Notes: generated from the sequence alone by a model not told the origin. 64,000 nucleotides of DNA from Acidobacteriota bacterium (GCA_020439745.1 JAGQSC010000019.1:496001-560000), one strand, 5' to 3'; numbered from the stretch's first letter, positions 16,906 to 26,444 are shown. Numbers and translations: made by a program.

Positions 16906-17088
16906 ATGTTCAAGCTCTTGGGTGCCGTAGTGGCTTTGTACGCGTTTTATGCGCTTTCACAGGGTGAGGTGTACGCTAAATCCGGCATGTGGGGCAAGCA
17001 AGTCAGTCGTGATGAACAACCCATTTCGTTCTGGTCGACCGTCGTCATCTATTTCGTGTTGGCCGCTTTCCTGATGGTTTTTTTCTGA
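16906..17088 (+). CDS. Small membrane protein (60 aa), conserved type
   Basis: Two hydrophobic helices (residues 2-20 and 43-60) flank a short loop with KSGMWGKQVSRDEQPISFW. Small proteins with a similar SGxWGxxVSRxxxPxxFW loop occur in many Gram-negative genomes, without known function. A TAGAAT -10-like box at 16894 lies only 6 bases before the ATG and no clear ribosome site is seen, so the mRNA may have little or no leader. It is divergent from the sigma-54 activator. Confidence 0.65.
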   Translation: MFKLLGAVVALYAFYALSQGEVYAKSGMWGKQVSRDEQPISFWSTVVIYFVLAAFLMVFF

Positions 17089-17141
17089 ACTTCACCTATG
17101 CGCGCTTTGGATCACACGCATGTCATTCAAGGGGGTTCGAT

Positions 17142-18047
17142 ATGTGGCTGATGTTGGCCGTAATGATGATTGGGCAGGAACCGCAGCCATACGTGGTTGT
17201 ACTGGGTGTCGCCCAGGACGCAGGCGTGCCGCAAGCGGGAACCCAAGGGGATCCGGCTTGGGACGATCCTCACATGCGTCGGTTCGCGGCCTGTTTGGGG
17301 CTGGTAGATCCCGCCAGCGGCCAGCGATGGATGTTTGAAGCCACGCCAGACTTTAAGTACCAACTCCACCATTTGAATACCGTGGAGCCCGCCGATGACA
17401 GGCCCGGCCTGAATGGCATCTTCATCACCCACGCTCACATCGGACACTACACGGGTTTGATGCACCTGGGCCACGAAGTGATGGGTGCCCAAAACGTGCC
17501 TGTGTTTGTGATGCCTCGAATGGCCAAATTTCTCGCTTCCAATGGACCCTGGGACCAGTTGGTGCGCTACAAGAACTTACAGCTCCATCATCTCGAAGAA
17601 GGCGCAGGAATTCGCCTCACTGACCATCTCACCGTGACCCCATTCCGCGTACCCCATCGCGAAGAGTACTCAGAAGTTGTGGGATATCGCATTCAGGGCC
17701 CTCACAAATCGGTCCTTTTCTTGCCCGATATCGACAAGTGGGAACGGTTCGATGCCCAAGGCACCCGGATCGAGATGCTGATCGAATCCGTCGACTACGC
17801 GTTTCTGGACGCCACCTTTTATGCCGATGGCGAGATTCCGGGTCGTGCGATGACCGAGATCCCCCATCCATTCATCACCGAGAGCATGGACCGGTTCGAT
17901 CAGATGTCCGAACATCACCGAAAGAAGATCATATTCATCCACCTCAACCATACGAATCCGGCACTGAACCCTACAAGCGATGCCGCCAAAACGGTCAGGA
18001 ATCGAGGCTACACGATTGCGGTTGAGGGATTACAACTTCCGCTTTGA
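17142..18047 (+). CDS. MBL-fold hydrolase, PqqB-like
   Basis: The 301-residue protein has a metallo-beta-lactamase fold signature. The N-terminal VVVLGVAQDAGVPQAG matches a family often annotated as PqqB-like. The metal motif reads THAHIGH, so the aspartate of the usual HxHxDH is replaced by glycine. Later ligand candidates are VPHREE, LPDIDKW and HLNHTNP. The first 11 residues could be a short signal peptide. GGGGG precedes the ATG. No other pqq genes are nearby, so a role in PQQ synthesis is unlikely; the substrate is unknown. Confidence 0.7.
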   Translation: MWLMLAVMMIGQEPQPYVVVLGVAQDAGVPQAGTQGDPAWDDPHMRRFAACLGLVDPASGQRWMFEATPDFKYQLHHLNTVEPADDRPGLNGIFITHAHIGHYTGLMHLGHEVMGAQNVPVFVMPRMAKFLASNGPWDQLVRYKNLQLHHLEEGAGIRLTDHLTVTPFRVPHREEYSEVVGYRIQGPHKSVLFLPDIDKWERFDAQGTRIEMLIESVDYAFLDATFYADGEIPGRAMTEIPHPFITESMDRFDQMSEHHRKKIIFIHLNHTNPALNPTSDAAKTVRNRGYTIAVEGLQLPL

Positions 18048-18157
18048 GTCCAGTCTCCAAGGGAAGGCAGGCACAACCGTTAAGGTTGACCCTCCGACCC
18101 GTGTCTCGTGTTCTACTACTAGCGATTAATTGCTTTCAGCCTTCAAGACGAAGCCAG

Positions 18158-18186
18158 TTGATAACCCGTAATCCCAGGGATATGAT
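18158..18186 (+). promoter_or_regulatory. Sigma-70 promoter giving a leaderless nat transcript
   Basis: TTGATA (18158-18163), a 17-base spacer and TATGAT (18181-18186) make a good promoter. Only six bases separate the -10 box from the ATG at 18193, so transcription should begin at or within a base or two of the start codon. No Shine-Dalgarno site is present. Confidence 0.6.
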
Positions 18187-18192
18187 TCTTCC

Positions 18193-18984
18193 ATGCACAA
18201 TCACCTTAGTCCTCACCAAATTGACGCCTATTTACTGCGCATTGGTCTCAAGGAGCCACCTGAAGCCAATCTGCAGGGTTTGAAATCCCTTCATCGCGCG
18301 CAGTTTTTTCACATTCCTTTTGAGAATCTAAACATCCGCTTGGGCCGAGGTGTATCGCTTGACCCGGAAACTGTATTTGAGAAGCTAGTTACCGATCGGC
18401 GCGGTGGATACTGTTTTGAGCTCAACGGGTTAATGCTGCGGGCACTTCGATCCTTTGGATTCGACGCTCGGGCATTATTGGCTCGAGTGCACCTTGGCGA
18501 TGAACCCAGTGGAAAAACCCATCAACTGAATCTGGTTCATTTACCCGAAGGAGATTGGACGATAGACGTGGGATTTGGGGCAGGTGGGCCTCAGTTCGTG
18601 TTGCCATTAAGCGAGGGTACCTTCACCGATGAACGTGCATCTTATCGGCTGAGCATGGAAGCACCTTGGGGCTGGATGATGCGAACCCTGGACGACGGAA
18701 CATGGAAGGATAGCTACAGTTTCTCCACCGCTCATGTCACTGCGGCAGATATCGAGATGGGTAACCACTACACGTCTACGTCGCCCAACAGCCATTTCAC
18801 TCAGATCAGCACCGTGAGTTTACCTACTGCATCTGGTCGGATTAGTTTGCGGGATCTGCAATGGACAGAATGGGCGGGTGACCGCAAGACCACGCGAATG
18901 CTCGAACCCATCGAATTTGTGCAGGTCTTGGATCACCGTTTCGGAATCAACATTCCCCATCCGCCGCCGTTTTCCCAATCCTAG
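18193..18984 (+). CDS. nat: Arylamine N-acetyltransferase
   Basis: The 263-residue enzyme has the NAT catalytic triad: Cys in RRGGYCFELN (C74), His in KTHQLNLV (H110) and Asp in TIDVGFG (D125). HIPFENLNI near residue 40 is another family signature. NATs move an acetyl (sometimes propionyl or malonyl) group from CoA to arylamines or hydrazines in the cytoplasm. The length is normal. The gene overlaps the convergent SRPBCC gene by 4 bases and probably has a leaderless transcript. Confidence 0.92.
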   Translation: MHNHLSPHQIDAYLLRIGLKEPPEANLQGLKSLHRAQFFHIPFENLNIRLGRGVSLDPETVFEKLVTDRRGGYCFELNGLMLRALRSFGFDARALLARVHLGDEPSGKTHQLNLVHLPEGDWTIDVGFGAGGPQFVLPLSEGTFTDERASYRLSMEAPWGWMMRTLDDGTWKDSYSFSTAHVTAADIEMGNHYTSTSPNSHFTQISTVSLPTASGRISLRDLQWTEWAGDRKTTRMLEPIEFVQVLDHRFGINIPHPPPFSQS

Positions 18985-19997
18985 TCAACCGGGAAATAGA
19001 TGTGTGTGATTAGGTCGGCTTCGTCCGTGTTACCTGGATCACTGACATATTCATCCCACGAGCGATCAGACGCTTCAAAGGCGTAGAGTTCCATAAACGC
19101 CGCAATCTTCTGATAGGTGTTCGGCAGCTCATGGTAAGGCCCTTTATGTACGAATTGAAGCGCATTACCGGCATAAGTGGTGCCCATCATGACGCCACCT
19201 TCAAATTCACCATCAAAGGGCTCAATGGGAATGGCGGTATCGAACACATACCCGTCTTCACGGATTTCGGTGTTAATACTCAATGGTTGGCCGGCCTGCT
19301 TGGCGCCCTTAGCTGCAAGCTGGGCCAAAATCTGACCATAGGCTTGGCCCATGGCTGCCCCAATGGATTCACTCTCGGTACCTGTCGTGATCGTCAAGTA
19401 CGCGATGGGTGTTGCTTCTGTTTCCACCATCGACACATCCAAGCCGGAAATATCAAACGGCGGTGCGCTCTCAGCCAAAGACTTCAAGGCAGCCAGTCCC
19501 TTTTCGTAATCCCCACCGATCATCTTGTCGAACATCAAACCAAAATAGCGTCCGATCAGATTCATGCCGAATGCTGTATCGAAACCCCAGGTGACTTTGG
19601 TGCCATCACCTTCGGGCGCCATCACAAAGAAGGCGTCAGCTACACCTTGCGGTCCGAAGTCGAGTTTTGAACGAACTTCGCTACATGCCGTTGACGAAAC
19701 GATCTCCTGGCTACCTGAACCCACATTCTTGTTGTCACTGCTCCAACTCTGCTTCGCACCCACACCCCATTCAGGGCCAGTCCTTTCGTACGTGGTACCC
19801 GCCGGGTCGATCTGAGCCCAGGGCGACCAGCGATTGAAGCCGCGGTAACTGTTCACCAAAGCATATACGTGACATGCCGGAGCATTGATGACAATCGAAC
19901 GTTCCACGTGGGCAGTATTCGGCAAAAAGAAACCAACGCCCACAACCACCACGATTAAGGCTACTAACAACCACAGAATTATCTTCAGCACTTTCAT
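18981..19997 (-). CDS. Membrane-anchored SRPBCC domain fused to a GyrI/AraC effector-binding-like domain
   Basis: An N-terminal hydrophobic helix (about 4-26) is followed by a polyketide-cyclase/START-like SRPBCC domain (about 32-170, with ERSIVINAPACHVYALVNSYRGF) and a GyrI-like or AraC effector-binding domain (about 188-338, ending in a LITHIYFPVD strand). Both domain types form hydrophobic ligand pockets, so this is a likely small-molecule binder at the membrane; the ligand is unknown. GGGAGAGAAG lies before the ATG. The fusion occurs widely in bacteria as a hypothetical protein. Confidence 0.75.
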   Translation of the reverse strand: MKVLKIILWLLVALIVVVVGVGFFLPNTAHVERSIVINAPACHVYALVNSYRGFNRWSPWAQIDPAGTTYERTGPEWGVGAKQSWSSDNKNVGSGSQEIVSSTACSEVRSKLDFGPQGVADAFFVMAPEGDGTKVTWGFDTAFGMNLIGRYFGLMFDKMIGGDYEKGLAALKSLAESAPPFDISGLDVSMVETEATPIAYLTITTGTESESIGAAMGQAYGQILAQLAAKGAKQAGQPLSINTEIREDGYVFDTAIPIEPFDGEFEGGVMMGTTYAGNALQFVHKGPYHELPNTYQKIAAFMELYAFEASDRSWDEYVSDPGNTDEADLITHIYFPVD

Positions 19998-20123
19998 CTC
20001 TTCTCTCCCTTTTACCCCAGGACATGCCTTCCGTGACCAAAACGTAAGCTAGGCACGAAGTTCGAACGCATGTAATTCTGGAACAGTACTCAGATCAAAG
20101 CACAATCCGCCCAAAAGCGGAAG

Positions 20124-20444
20124 TCAGAGCCACCTGAATAGCCACAACGCAATCATGCCCGACAATATCGTCCACAGCAGGTTCTTGGTGCGCCACGCCA
20201 CCAGTCCCGCAATCAGTGCGGCTGGGTATTCAGGGTTTCTAAGTGTTAACGGCACCTTCCCCTCTTGGAGGAATAAACTACTTGTTACCAACGCGGTCAA
20301 AACCGTAGGTGGGACCAGTCGCAGAATGCGTCGCAAGACTTCAGGCTCTTTGAGTCGATCACCCAAGCCGATAAACGCAAACCGAAGCAGAAACGTCACC
20401 AACCCCACCACACCGATTACGAACCAAACATGTACCGTACTCAA
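20124..20444 (-). CDS. azlD: AzlD-type branched-chain amino acid export subunit
   Basis: The 106-residue membrane protein has about four helices and the AzlD pattern WFVIGVVGLVTFLLRFAFIGL, LRLVPPTVLTALV and AALIAGLVAWRTKNLLWTI. A longer in-frame extension exists, but it lies within azlC, and AzlD proteins are about 100-110 residues. I therefore place the start at a TTG that overlaps the azlC stop as TTGA, with GAGGGTGG upstream. AzlC and AzlD form a small exporter for branched-chain or related amino acids. Confidence 0.8.
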   Translation of the reverse strand: MSTVHVWFVIGVVGLVTFLLRFAFIGLGDRLKEPEVLRRILRLVPPTVLTALVTSSLFLQEGKVPLTLRNPEYPAALIAGLVAWRTKNLLWTILSGMIALWLFRWL

Positions 20445-21157
20445 GATCGACCACCCTCTACCAGCAATCCAACGACTACCCCCACTGCGATCGCGGCAAT
20501 AAAACCCAAATTCATGGGCATCCATGCAAGCAGCAATACGGATAACCCAGCAGACAAACTGGCAGCGACGGCTACTCGATCTTTCAAGGCCGGCACCATC
20601 AGTGCAATAAAGGTCAGTGGGATGGCGAAGTCCAATGACCAGTCTTGGGGTATTCGAGCGCCCAACACAATGCCCAACGCACTTCCAATCTGCCAGGTGA
20701 TCCAAAGCCCCATGGCCGCTCCTAAATAATAGTAGCGCTTGTGGGGTGCTCGCGGCTCATCCTCAAATCTCAATGACGCCAGGACAAAAGCTTGGTCCGT
20801 CAATAGGTAAGCGACAAGGCTGCGCCATCGAAGTGTCAAATGTCGGAAATGGGGGGCCATGGCCGCACTATAGATCAGCATGCGCAGGTTGATGATCCAG
20901 GCCGTAACGATAACGACGTAGATAGGCGCATGGCTCCCCATTAACTCCAAAGCCGCTAATTGGGATGCACCGGCAAAGATGAACAAAGAAAAGCCTATGG
21001 CCTCCCAAGGTGTCAATCCCACGGATATGGCGGTGGACCCGGCAATCAGGGCAAAGGGAAAGACCCCGATGAGTAGGGGTAACACGCGCGTGGCCCCCTC
21101 CAACCAAACAGCACCGCGGCTCACTTCAGTATTCATGCAAAGGGTCGCCGAAACCAT
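20441..21157 (-). CDS. azlC: AzlC-type branched-chain amino acid export subunit
   Basis: The 238-residue integral membrane protein has the family marks PLLIGVFPFALIAGSTA, SLFIFAGASQLAALELMG and WIINLRMLIYSAAMAPH. GGAGGT lies 4 bases before the ATG at 21157, supporting this start over a longer frame from 21232. It is coupled to azlD. Divergently, 92 bases away, is a MocR-type regulator, the kind often found beside amino-acid exporters. Confidence 0.88.
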   Translation of the reverse strand: MVSATLCMNTEVSRGAVWLEGATRVLPLLIGVFPFALIAGSTAISVGLTPWEAIGFSLFIFAGASQLAALELMGSHAPIYVVIVTAWIINLRMLIYSAAMAPHFRHLTLRWRSLVAYLLTDQAFVLASLRFEDEPRAPHKRYYYLGAAMGLWITWQIGSALGIVLGARIPQDWSLDFAIPLTFIALMVPALKDRVAVAASLSAGLSVLLLAWMPMNLGFIAAIAVGVVVGLLVEGGRS

Positions 21158-21249
21158 GGCACCTCCATGAGCTGCATGATAGCGACAAAGATATTTAGAT
21201 AACAGATACAGTTTTGTGATAAGTAAGGGCAACAGATGGTGGAGGAGAT

Positions 21250-22659
21250 ATGTTCATCTACGAAGATCTGGCCGAACGGGTGGCCGATCATATTCGACGC
21301 GGCGACTTGAAACCCGGAGAACGAGTGCCATCTCTGCGGAAGATGAGTCGTGTCATGGGCGTGAGTATGACCTCCGCCATGCGTGCCTATGGCATGTTGG
21401 AGGACAGGGGCATGATTGAGTCGCGTCCCAAGTCCGGTTATTTTGTCCGACTGCTTCCGTCGCGAATCCCGCGACTCCTCACCAACACGGCAGAATCGTC
21501 CACATGCGCCGTGGACAAGGGCCGCATCATTAATGACTTTATGGAAACACTCCACGATCCGCGGTTCCTACATTTTGGCTGTGCTTCGCCCCACCCCACG
21601 CTCTTACCGCTACAACGCGTGGCCAATCAACTGAGTCGCGTTGCCCGCCGAGATCCAAACCGCATGATGAACTATGTCTTTCCACCAGGGGGCCCAGCCC
21701 TTCGACGACAAATCGCGTTGCATGGGCTGAATCACCAATGTCGCTTCACTGCAGAGGACGTGCTGATTACCAACGGGTGTATGGAAGCCCTTTACCTGAG
21801 TCTTAAGGGACTGACTCAGCCAGGCGATCACGTGTTGATTGAGTCACCTACATACTTCAATGTGCTGCAGCTTTTGGATAATTTGGGTTTGAAGGCGGTC
21901 GTGGTGCCAGCCCATCCCAACACGGGTGTCGATATCAAACAACTGGCGATGACCCTTGAAAAACAACCCATCAAGGCCATCTTGCTCGTCCCCAGTTTCA
22001 ACAACCCACTGGGATGCTCGGTGCCACAGGATGAAAGATCAACCCTAGTAAAACTGGCCGTACGTCACCGAGTGCCGATTATTGAGGACGACGTGTATGG
22101 TGATTTGTACCTCGAAGGTGAGCGACCCAAACCGTTGAAGTCATTCGACACGGATGGCTGGGTCATCCTGTGTTCGAGTTTCTCCAAAACACTGGCGCCT
22201 GGACTTCGTGTGGGTTATGCCGTGTCTGAGCGTTTCCGCGACTCGCTCAAACAGGTTCAGTTCATGTCCACTTTGGCTCCCGCCACACCCACTCAAGAAA
22301 CTGTGGCTGCGTTTATTCAAAGTGGCCACTATCAACGTCACCTAAAAAAGCTACGTCAGCAACTCAAAGGTCTGCTGGCTCAATTCACTGCCCAGTTGGA
22401 ACGCTGTTTTCCAGAAGGGACCCGTATCGCGCATCCATTAGGAGGGTTCGTCCTTTGGCTTGCACTTCCAAATGGGACCGACAGTTTCAAGCTCTTTGAC
22501 CGCGCCAAGCAGTATCAAATCTCATTCGTACCGGGCCCACTCTTTTCTCCGCGTGACGAGTATCGCAACTGTATTCGGCTCACCTATGCGCATCCATTCG
22601 ACGACACGGTGAAATCCAAAATCCAATTGCTGGGCCAGCTTTGTACTCAATCCCAATAA
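21250..22659 (+). CDS. MocR/PdxR-family regulator (GntR HTH plus aminotransferase domain)
   Basis: Residues 1-72 form a GntR winged helix-turn-helix (GDLKPGERVPSLRKMSRVMGVS, then RPKSGYFV). Residues 90-469 are an aminotransferase class I fold with the PLP lysine in SSFSKTLAPG (K313) and the VPSFNNPLG and IIEDDVYGDLY motifs. Such proteins are PLP-dependent transcription factors. The azlCD operon is divergent across a short shared region, so it is the probable target. GGAGGAGAT precedes the ATG. The 3' end overlaps the convergent kinase gene by 13 bases. Confidence 0.85.
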   Translation: MFIYEDLAERVADHIRRGDLKPGERVPSLRKMSRVMGVSMTSAMRAYGMLEDRGMIESRPKSGYFVRLLPSRIPRLLTNTAESSTCAVDKGRIINDFMETLHDPRFLHFGCASPHPTLLPLQRVANQLSRVARRDPNRMMNYVFPPGGPALRRQIALHGLNHQCRFTAEDVLITNGCMEALYLSLKGLTQPGDHVLIESPTYFNVLQLLDNLGLKAVVVPAHPNTGVDIKQLAMTLEKQPIKAILLVPSFNNPLGCSVPQDERSTLVKLAVRHRVPIIEDDVYGDLYLEGERPKPLKSFDTDGWVILCSSFSKTLAPGLRVGYAVSERFRDSLKQVQFMSTLAPATPTQETVAAFIQSGHYQRHLKKLRQQLKGLLAQFTAQLERCFPEGTRIAHPLGGFVLWLALPNGTDSFKLFDRAKQYQISFVPGPLFSPRDEYRNCIRLTYAHPFDDTVKSKIQLLGQLCTQSQ

Positions 22660-25600
22660 CCGGGCGCAAGTACATTGAGCATAGCTCGGTGGTCGACAAT
22701 ACCCTGTGCCTGAAACCATGCTTTGGCGGCCTCACGCATCTCCCTCCCTTGGTCGCCACCCACCAACTGGCCACATCGATAACGGGCGGCGGCTTCGCAG
22801 CCGTGCATGTTCTGATCTTCGCCTTCAGTCGCCACCTGATTGAGCAAAGCAACCGCACGGTCGCGTTCACCCATGCCTGCGCACACCCCGGCATCCATCA
22901 AAAGGGCAAGTGGCCGCGCCCACGACAGCTTGTCCCCCATCATCCTACTCACTGTTTGGCGCACGATCCTCATCTCTCTTGAATCCTTTTTGCGATGGAT
23001 ACTCCATGCCGCCAAGGCACAACGACCACGAATCGATAGTGCCTCTGTCCTGGTGAACTGGATTCTCAGAAACATGGCCCGCTTGACCTGCGGCCATTTG
23101 GATTCAAAGACTTCGAATGCCTCGCGGAACTTGCCATTGTAAAGAGACGTCTCTCCAACTCCAGTCATGTGCCAATAGTGTTGAATCATAAAGCTCTTGG
23201 TCGACCACTGCTTCCGTGCCACATCCAGCTCTTCAAGTGCCATTCGGGGCTCGTTGGCTGCCAACCAACTGACCCAGGTTATACGGCTACGCAAGTTGTT
23301 CTCTGCATAGAGATCGCCTCGCGCCTGACTATCTTTTAGCAAAGCCGGAAGCCGCTGTGACACCTCGGCGTAACCACCCATAAACAGCAATGATCGCATC
23401 AAAAAAAGTACCGACGTATCGATTTCCCAAGTGGCCGCTGTACATTGGCTGCGTAGGATCTTTTCCGAACGCTCCAAGCGATCGAAAGCCACGCGCCATT
23501 TACCCTCTAAATATGAGGCGATACCAGAAACCATGTGGCTGAGTCCGGACGCGTGCGGGTTATCCACCTTTTGACTTATTTGGGTGGAAGCAAGAATCAA
23601 CGACTGGGTCCGTTTCGATTTCTTACGACCCGAGGTCGCTGAATAGCCTCCCTCAATAGCCAGAGCACGGGCCACACGATAGGGCTCCCCTGCCTTCAGT
23701 GCCAACAACAAATGGCGGGTACCAAAATCCATACCGCGTATGGGATCCACAATGCCCAGCCCAACAGATACGGACCAACAGGCATCGATGCGAATTAACT
23801 CCTCTTGAGAGATCTGCGATGTGTCCCGTTCGCGGAACGAAACGCCGCGAATCTTGAGCAGTAGCCGCCGCAAAAGCAAAGACAACAAGGCCTTACCAGG
23901 TGTCTGAGGAAGGCTCATCCCTATCCCTTGGAGCACCTGTTGAATGACCGCCATACCCTGGTCAATGCGACCGCTGATCAGTAACTGTTCTGCTGCTCGG
24001 CGTTGTAGTTCCAATGCCACTGCGGCCTTCTCGCCCTGCGCGGCCAACAGGAAAGAATCGGCTGCTTCTGCGCCCCTGCCCGCATTGACCAACGCGTTAC
24101 CCAATTTCACATACATTTGAGGCGCGATTGGACCTTTCTCAAGATCCAGCGCAATCTTATAAAGTCGGGCGGCCCGGTCAAAAGCCAGCGCTTGAGAGGC
24201 TCGATCGGCTGCTTCCGTGACAAACGACGCGGCCCGATCCGATTCACCGGCTTCTTGAAAGTGGAACGCGAGACTTTCCGGATCTGCTTGTCCCGTTAAA
24301 TGAAAAGTCTGCGCCAGCATCATGTGATAGGCGCTGAGTTTGTCCGGGTCAATCTGCGCCACGACAGCTTCTCGAATCTTGTCGTGATAACACTCTACGC
24401 GTTCCTGACGGCGGTCCCCTCGAATGCGCACAAAGCGCATCACGCGCAAAGTCGCCAGGGCTCCATGGATATCAGTAAGCTCAGTAGCCTGGCGAGCCGC
24501 TTCGAGATCGATTGGCTTGCCGGCCAAGGAAATGACTTCCAGCAGCTTTCGCGCATCTTCCGGGAGCGCCTGAACCTGTTTTTGAATCACGCGCATGACC
24601 AGAGCGGATGCGCTGTCACCTTCCAAGTCGGGTCCATTGGAGCGGTCCGTAACGGCATAGCGAACCAATGATTCTATGAAGAACGGGCAGCCGTCTGATT
24701 CCAGCGCGATCCGCTCAATCATGGATTCTGCCAAATCCTGCGAACCCAACAAGCGACGTGCCAACTCTATCGATTCCGTGGGCGTCAATTCACCCACCAC
24801 CATCTCGGTCCAATTACTGGTTGTCTCCAGTTCGGACCACTTCAATGTATCCAGGAACGCACTGGACTCAGCTTCCTCGTCTCGATAACTACCAAGGAAG
24901 AGCAGGGACGGCGCATCTGGCCCACGCATCACGTCATTCAACAACAGAGCACTGTCCAGGTCACCCCACTGCAAATCGTCCACGGCCAAGACAAGTAAAC
25001 GTTTTTCGGCAATGCGCGCAAAGCACTCCCGCAGCACCGCAAAAGCACGGCGCCGCTGTTCAAAGGAGTCGGGAATGGCAGCCGTAAGGCCAGGCCTGCG
25101 AGCAATGGCGTTGACACGCATAAGCACAGGAAACAGCCGAGCCAGAACATGGATGTCATTAGGTACCATGGCCTCTGCTTCCTCGTCGGAAAGGCTTTTC
25201 AGGTAGCGCGAATAGGTGTCAATCAATTGATCGAGCGCTTTGTATGGCATCGACTCCCGCTGAAAGCACCGACCCTCAAATACCAGTGCGTCGCTGTGTT
25301 CGTGTCGAACATGACTGAGGAACATACGCAAAACAACGGTCTTTCCCATGCCCGATGGGCCGTGTAACATGACGGCTCTCATGGCACCAGCATTCACAAG
25401 ATCCAGGTTGGCCACGAGGATGTTGTGTAAGTCGTAGCGCATCAGATAGCTCTGTGACTCGGATGTGCGACCACTCGAGCTGGGCCCAATTTCAACCTTT
25501 GATCCCAATGCTTCAAGGATCTGAGTCCCGTTGGGCCGCTTAATGGGGTCGCGGTGCAGCAGAGCCATGCACAATCTGGCAAGGTGGGCGGGTATCGTAG

Positions 25601-26333
25601 CATCGATTTCGGTCAGCAAGGGCGGATCGTTGTGTTGTTTTTGAATGATGGTTTGGACCACGCTGCCCTGAAAGGGCAATCGACCAGCGAGTGCCTCGTA
25701 CATCATGGCACCAAGCCCATACCAATCGCTGGCAGGATCCACGCGAATGCCGGCACCTTGCTCAGGCGACATGTAAGCGGGCGTCCCACTTATCGATTCG
25801 TCGATACTTTCAAACACACGACCGCCAGCCAGATCACGCACAAGTCCCAGATCCAGCAGCACGAGTCGATCTTCCCGTGTGATCAGCACGTTATTGGGTT
25901 TTAGATCACAATGGATCTTTCCAGTAGCGTGGAGCGCCATCAGCGCATGTGTTAGCTGCTCAGCCGCGTGATGCAGCCTGAAGATGTCCACCCGCTCTTC
26001 GGGCTCGTCTAACCCAAGTCCGTCCGGTCGCCTGGCTCGAACGTAAGACAGGAAATCCTGTCCCTCGACCATCTCCATGGTGAAAAACCAATGACCCTGA
26101 TCCGAGGCAAGGTCGTAAAGACGAACCAAATTGGGATGGTTTACATCAGCCAAGGCTCTGAACTCGCGTTTGAATCGGTACAACGTGGCCGGCTCCAAAC
26201 GCGACAGTAGTTTCAAGGCCAGGTTGGACTGTTTGACCCGATCAAAGACCTCGTACACGGTTCCAGTCATGCCCGTACCCAGCTTGCGCTGAATCACATA
26301 GCGATCGGTCCCCTGAAACGAATCGGTACTCAT
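22647..26333 (-). CDS. Multidomain Ser/Thr protein kinase with AAA-type ATPase and TPR region (PknK-like)
   Basis: In this 1228-residue cytoplasmic protein, residues 10-280 form a protein kinase: GTGMTGTV glycine loop (19-26), ATP lysine K41, catalytic loop HCDLKPNN (141-148), metal motif DLG (161-163) and SPE (189-191). Residues 310-600 contain an ATPase with Walker A GPSGMGKT (325-332) and a LAVDDLQWGD Walker B. From about 700 there are TPR-like helices. This layout matches large kinase-ATPase-TPR signalling proteins of myxobacteria and acidobacteria. The HCD and DLG variants are conservative changes of HRD and DFG. It is transcribed alone or after the exported gene upstream; the target is unknown. 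Confidence 0.85.
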   Translation of the reverse strand: MSTDSFQGTDRYVIQRKLGTGMTGTVYEVFDRVKQSNLALKLLSRLEPATLYRFKREFRALADVNHPNLVRLYDLASDQGHWFFTMEMVEGQDFLSYVRARRPDGLGLDEPEERVDIFRLHHAAEQLTHALMALHATGKIHCDLKPNNVLITREDRLVLLDLGLVRDLAGGRVFESIDESISGTPAYMSPEQGAGIRVDPASDWYGLGAMMYEALAGRLPFQGSVVQTIIQKQHNDPPLLTEIDATIPAHLARLCMALLHRDPIKRPNGTQILEALGSKVEIGPSSSGRTSESQSYLMRYDLHNILVANLDLVNAGAMRAVMLHGPSGMGKTVVLRMFLSHVRHEHSDALVFEGRCFQRESMPYKALDQLIDTYSRYLKSLSDEEAEAMVPNDIHVLARLFPVLMRVNAIARRPGLTAAIPDSFEQRRRAFAVLRECFARIAEKRLLVLAVDDLQWGDLDSALLLNDVMRGPDAPSLLFLGSYRDEEAESSAFLDTLKWSELETTSNWTEMVVGELTPTESIELARRLLGSQDLAESMIERIALESDGCPFFIESLVRYAVTDRSNGPDLEGDSASALVMRVIQKQVQALPEDARKLLEVISLAGKPIDLEAARQATELTDIHGALATLRVMRFVRIRGDRRQERVECYHDKIREAVVAQIDPDKLSAYHMMLAQTFHLTGQADPESLAFHFQEAGESDRAASFVTEAADRASQALAFDRAARLYKIALDLEKGPIAPQMYVKLGNALVNAGRGAEAADSFLLAAQGEKAAVALELQRRAAEQLLISGRIDQGMAVIQQVLQGIGMSLPQTPGKALLSLLLRRLLLKIRGVSFRERDTSQISQEELIRIDACWSVSVGLGIVDPIRGMDFGTRHLLLALKAGEPYRVARALAIEGGYSATSGRKKSKRTQSLILASTQISQKVDNPHASGLSHMVSGIASYLEGKWRVAFDRLERSEKILRSQCTAATWEIDTSVLFLMRSLLFMGGYAEVSQRLPALLKDSQARGDLYAENNLRSRITWVSWLAANEPRMALEELDVARKQWSTKSFMIQHYWHMTGVGETSLYNGKFREAFEVFESKWPQVKRAMFLRIQFTRTEALSIRGRCALAAWSIHRKKDSREMRIVRQTVSRMMGDKLSWARPLALLMDAGVCAGMGERDRAVALLNQVATEGEDQNMHGCEAAARYRCGQLVGGDQGREMREAAKAWFQAQGIVDHRAMLNVLAPGYWD

Positions 26334-26444
26334 GATGGCCTTTACATGTTTGTTGACAGTATAGCCGCAAACGAATTCAGGGAGACATTCAGGCTTATCT
26401 CACGTCAGAGGATGGAATTTTGCTGACTTTGAGGTTCGGCGACA

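Noticed and set aside
19131-19670. 179-codon frame opposite the SRPBCC gene
   Set aside because: Shadow of a well-supported minus-strand gene.
20445-20705. Upstream extension of the azlD frame
   Set aside because: It would overlap azlC in another frame and would make AzlD 193 residues, far longer than the family norm.
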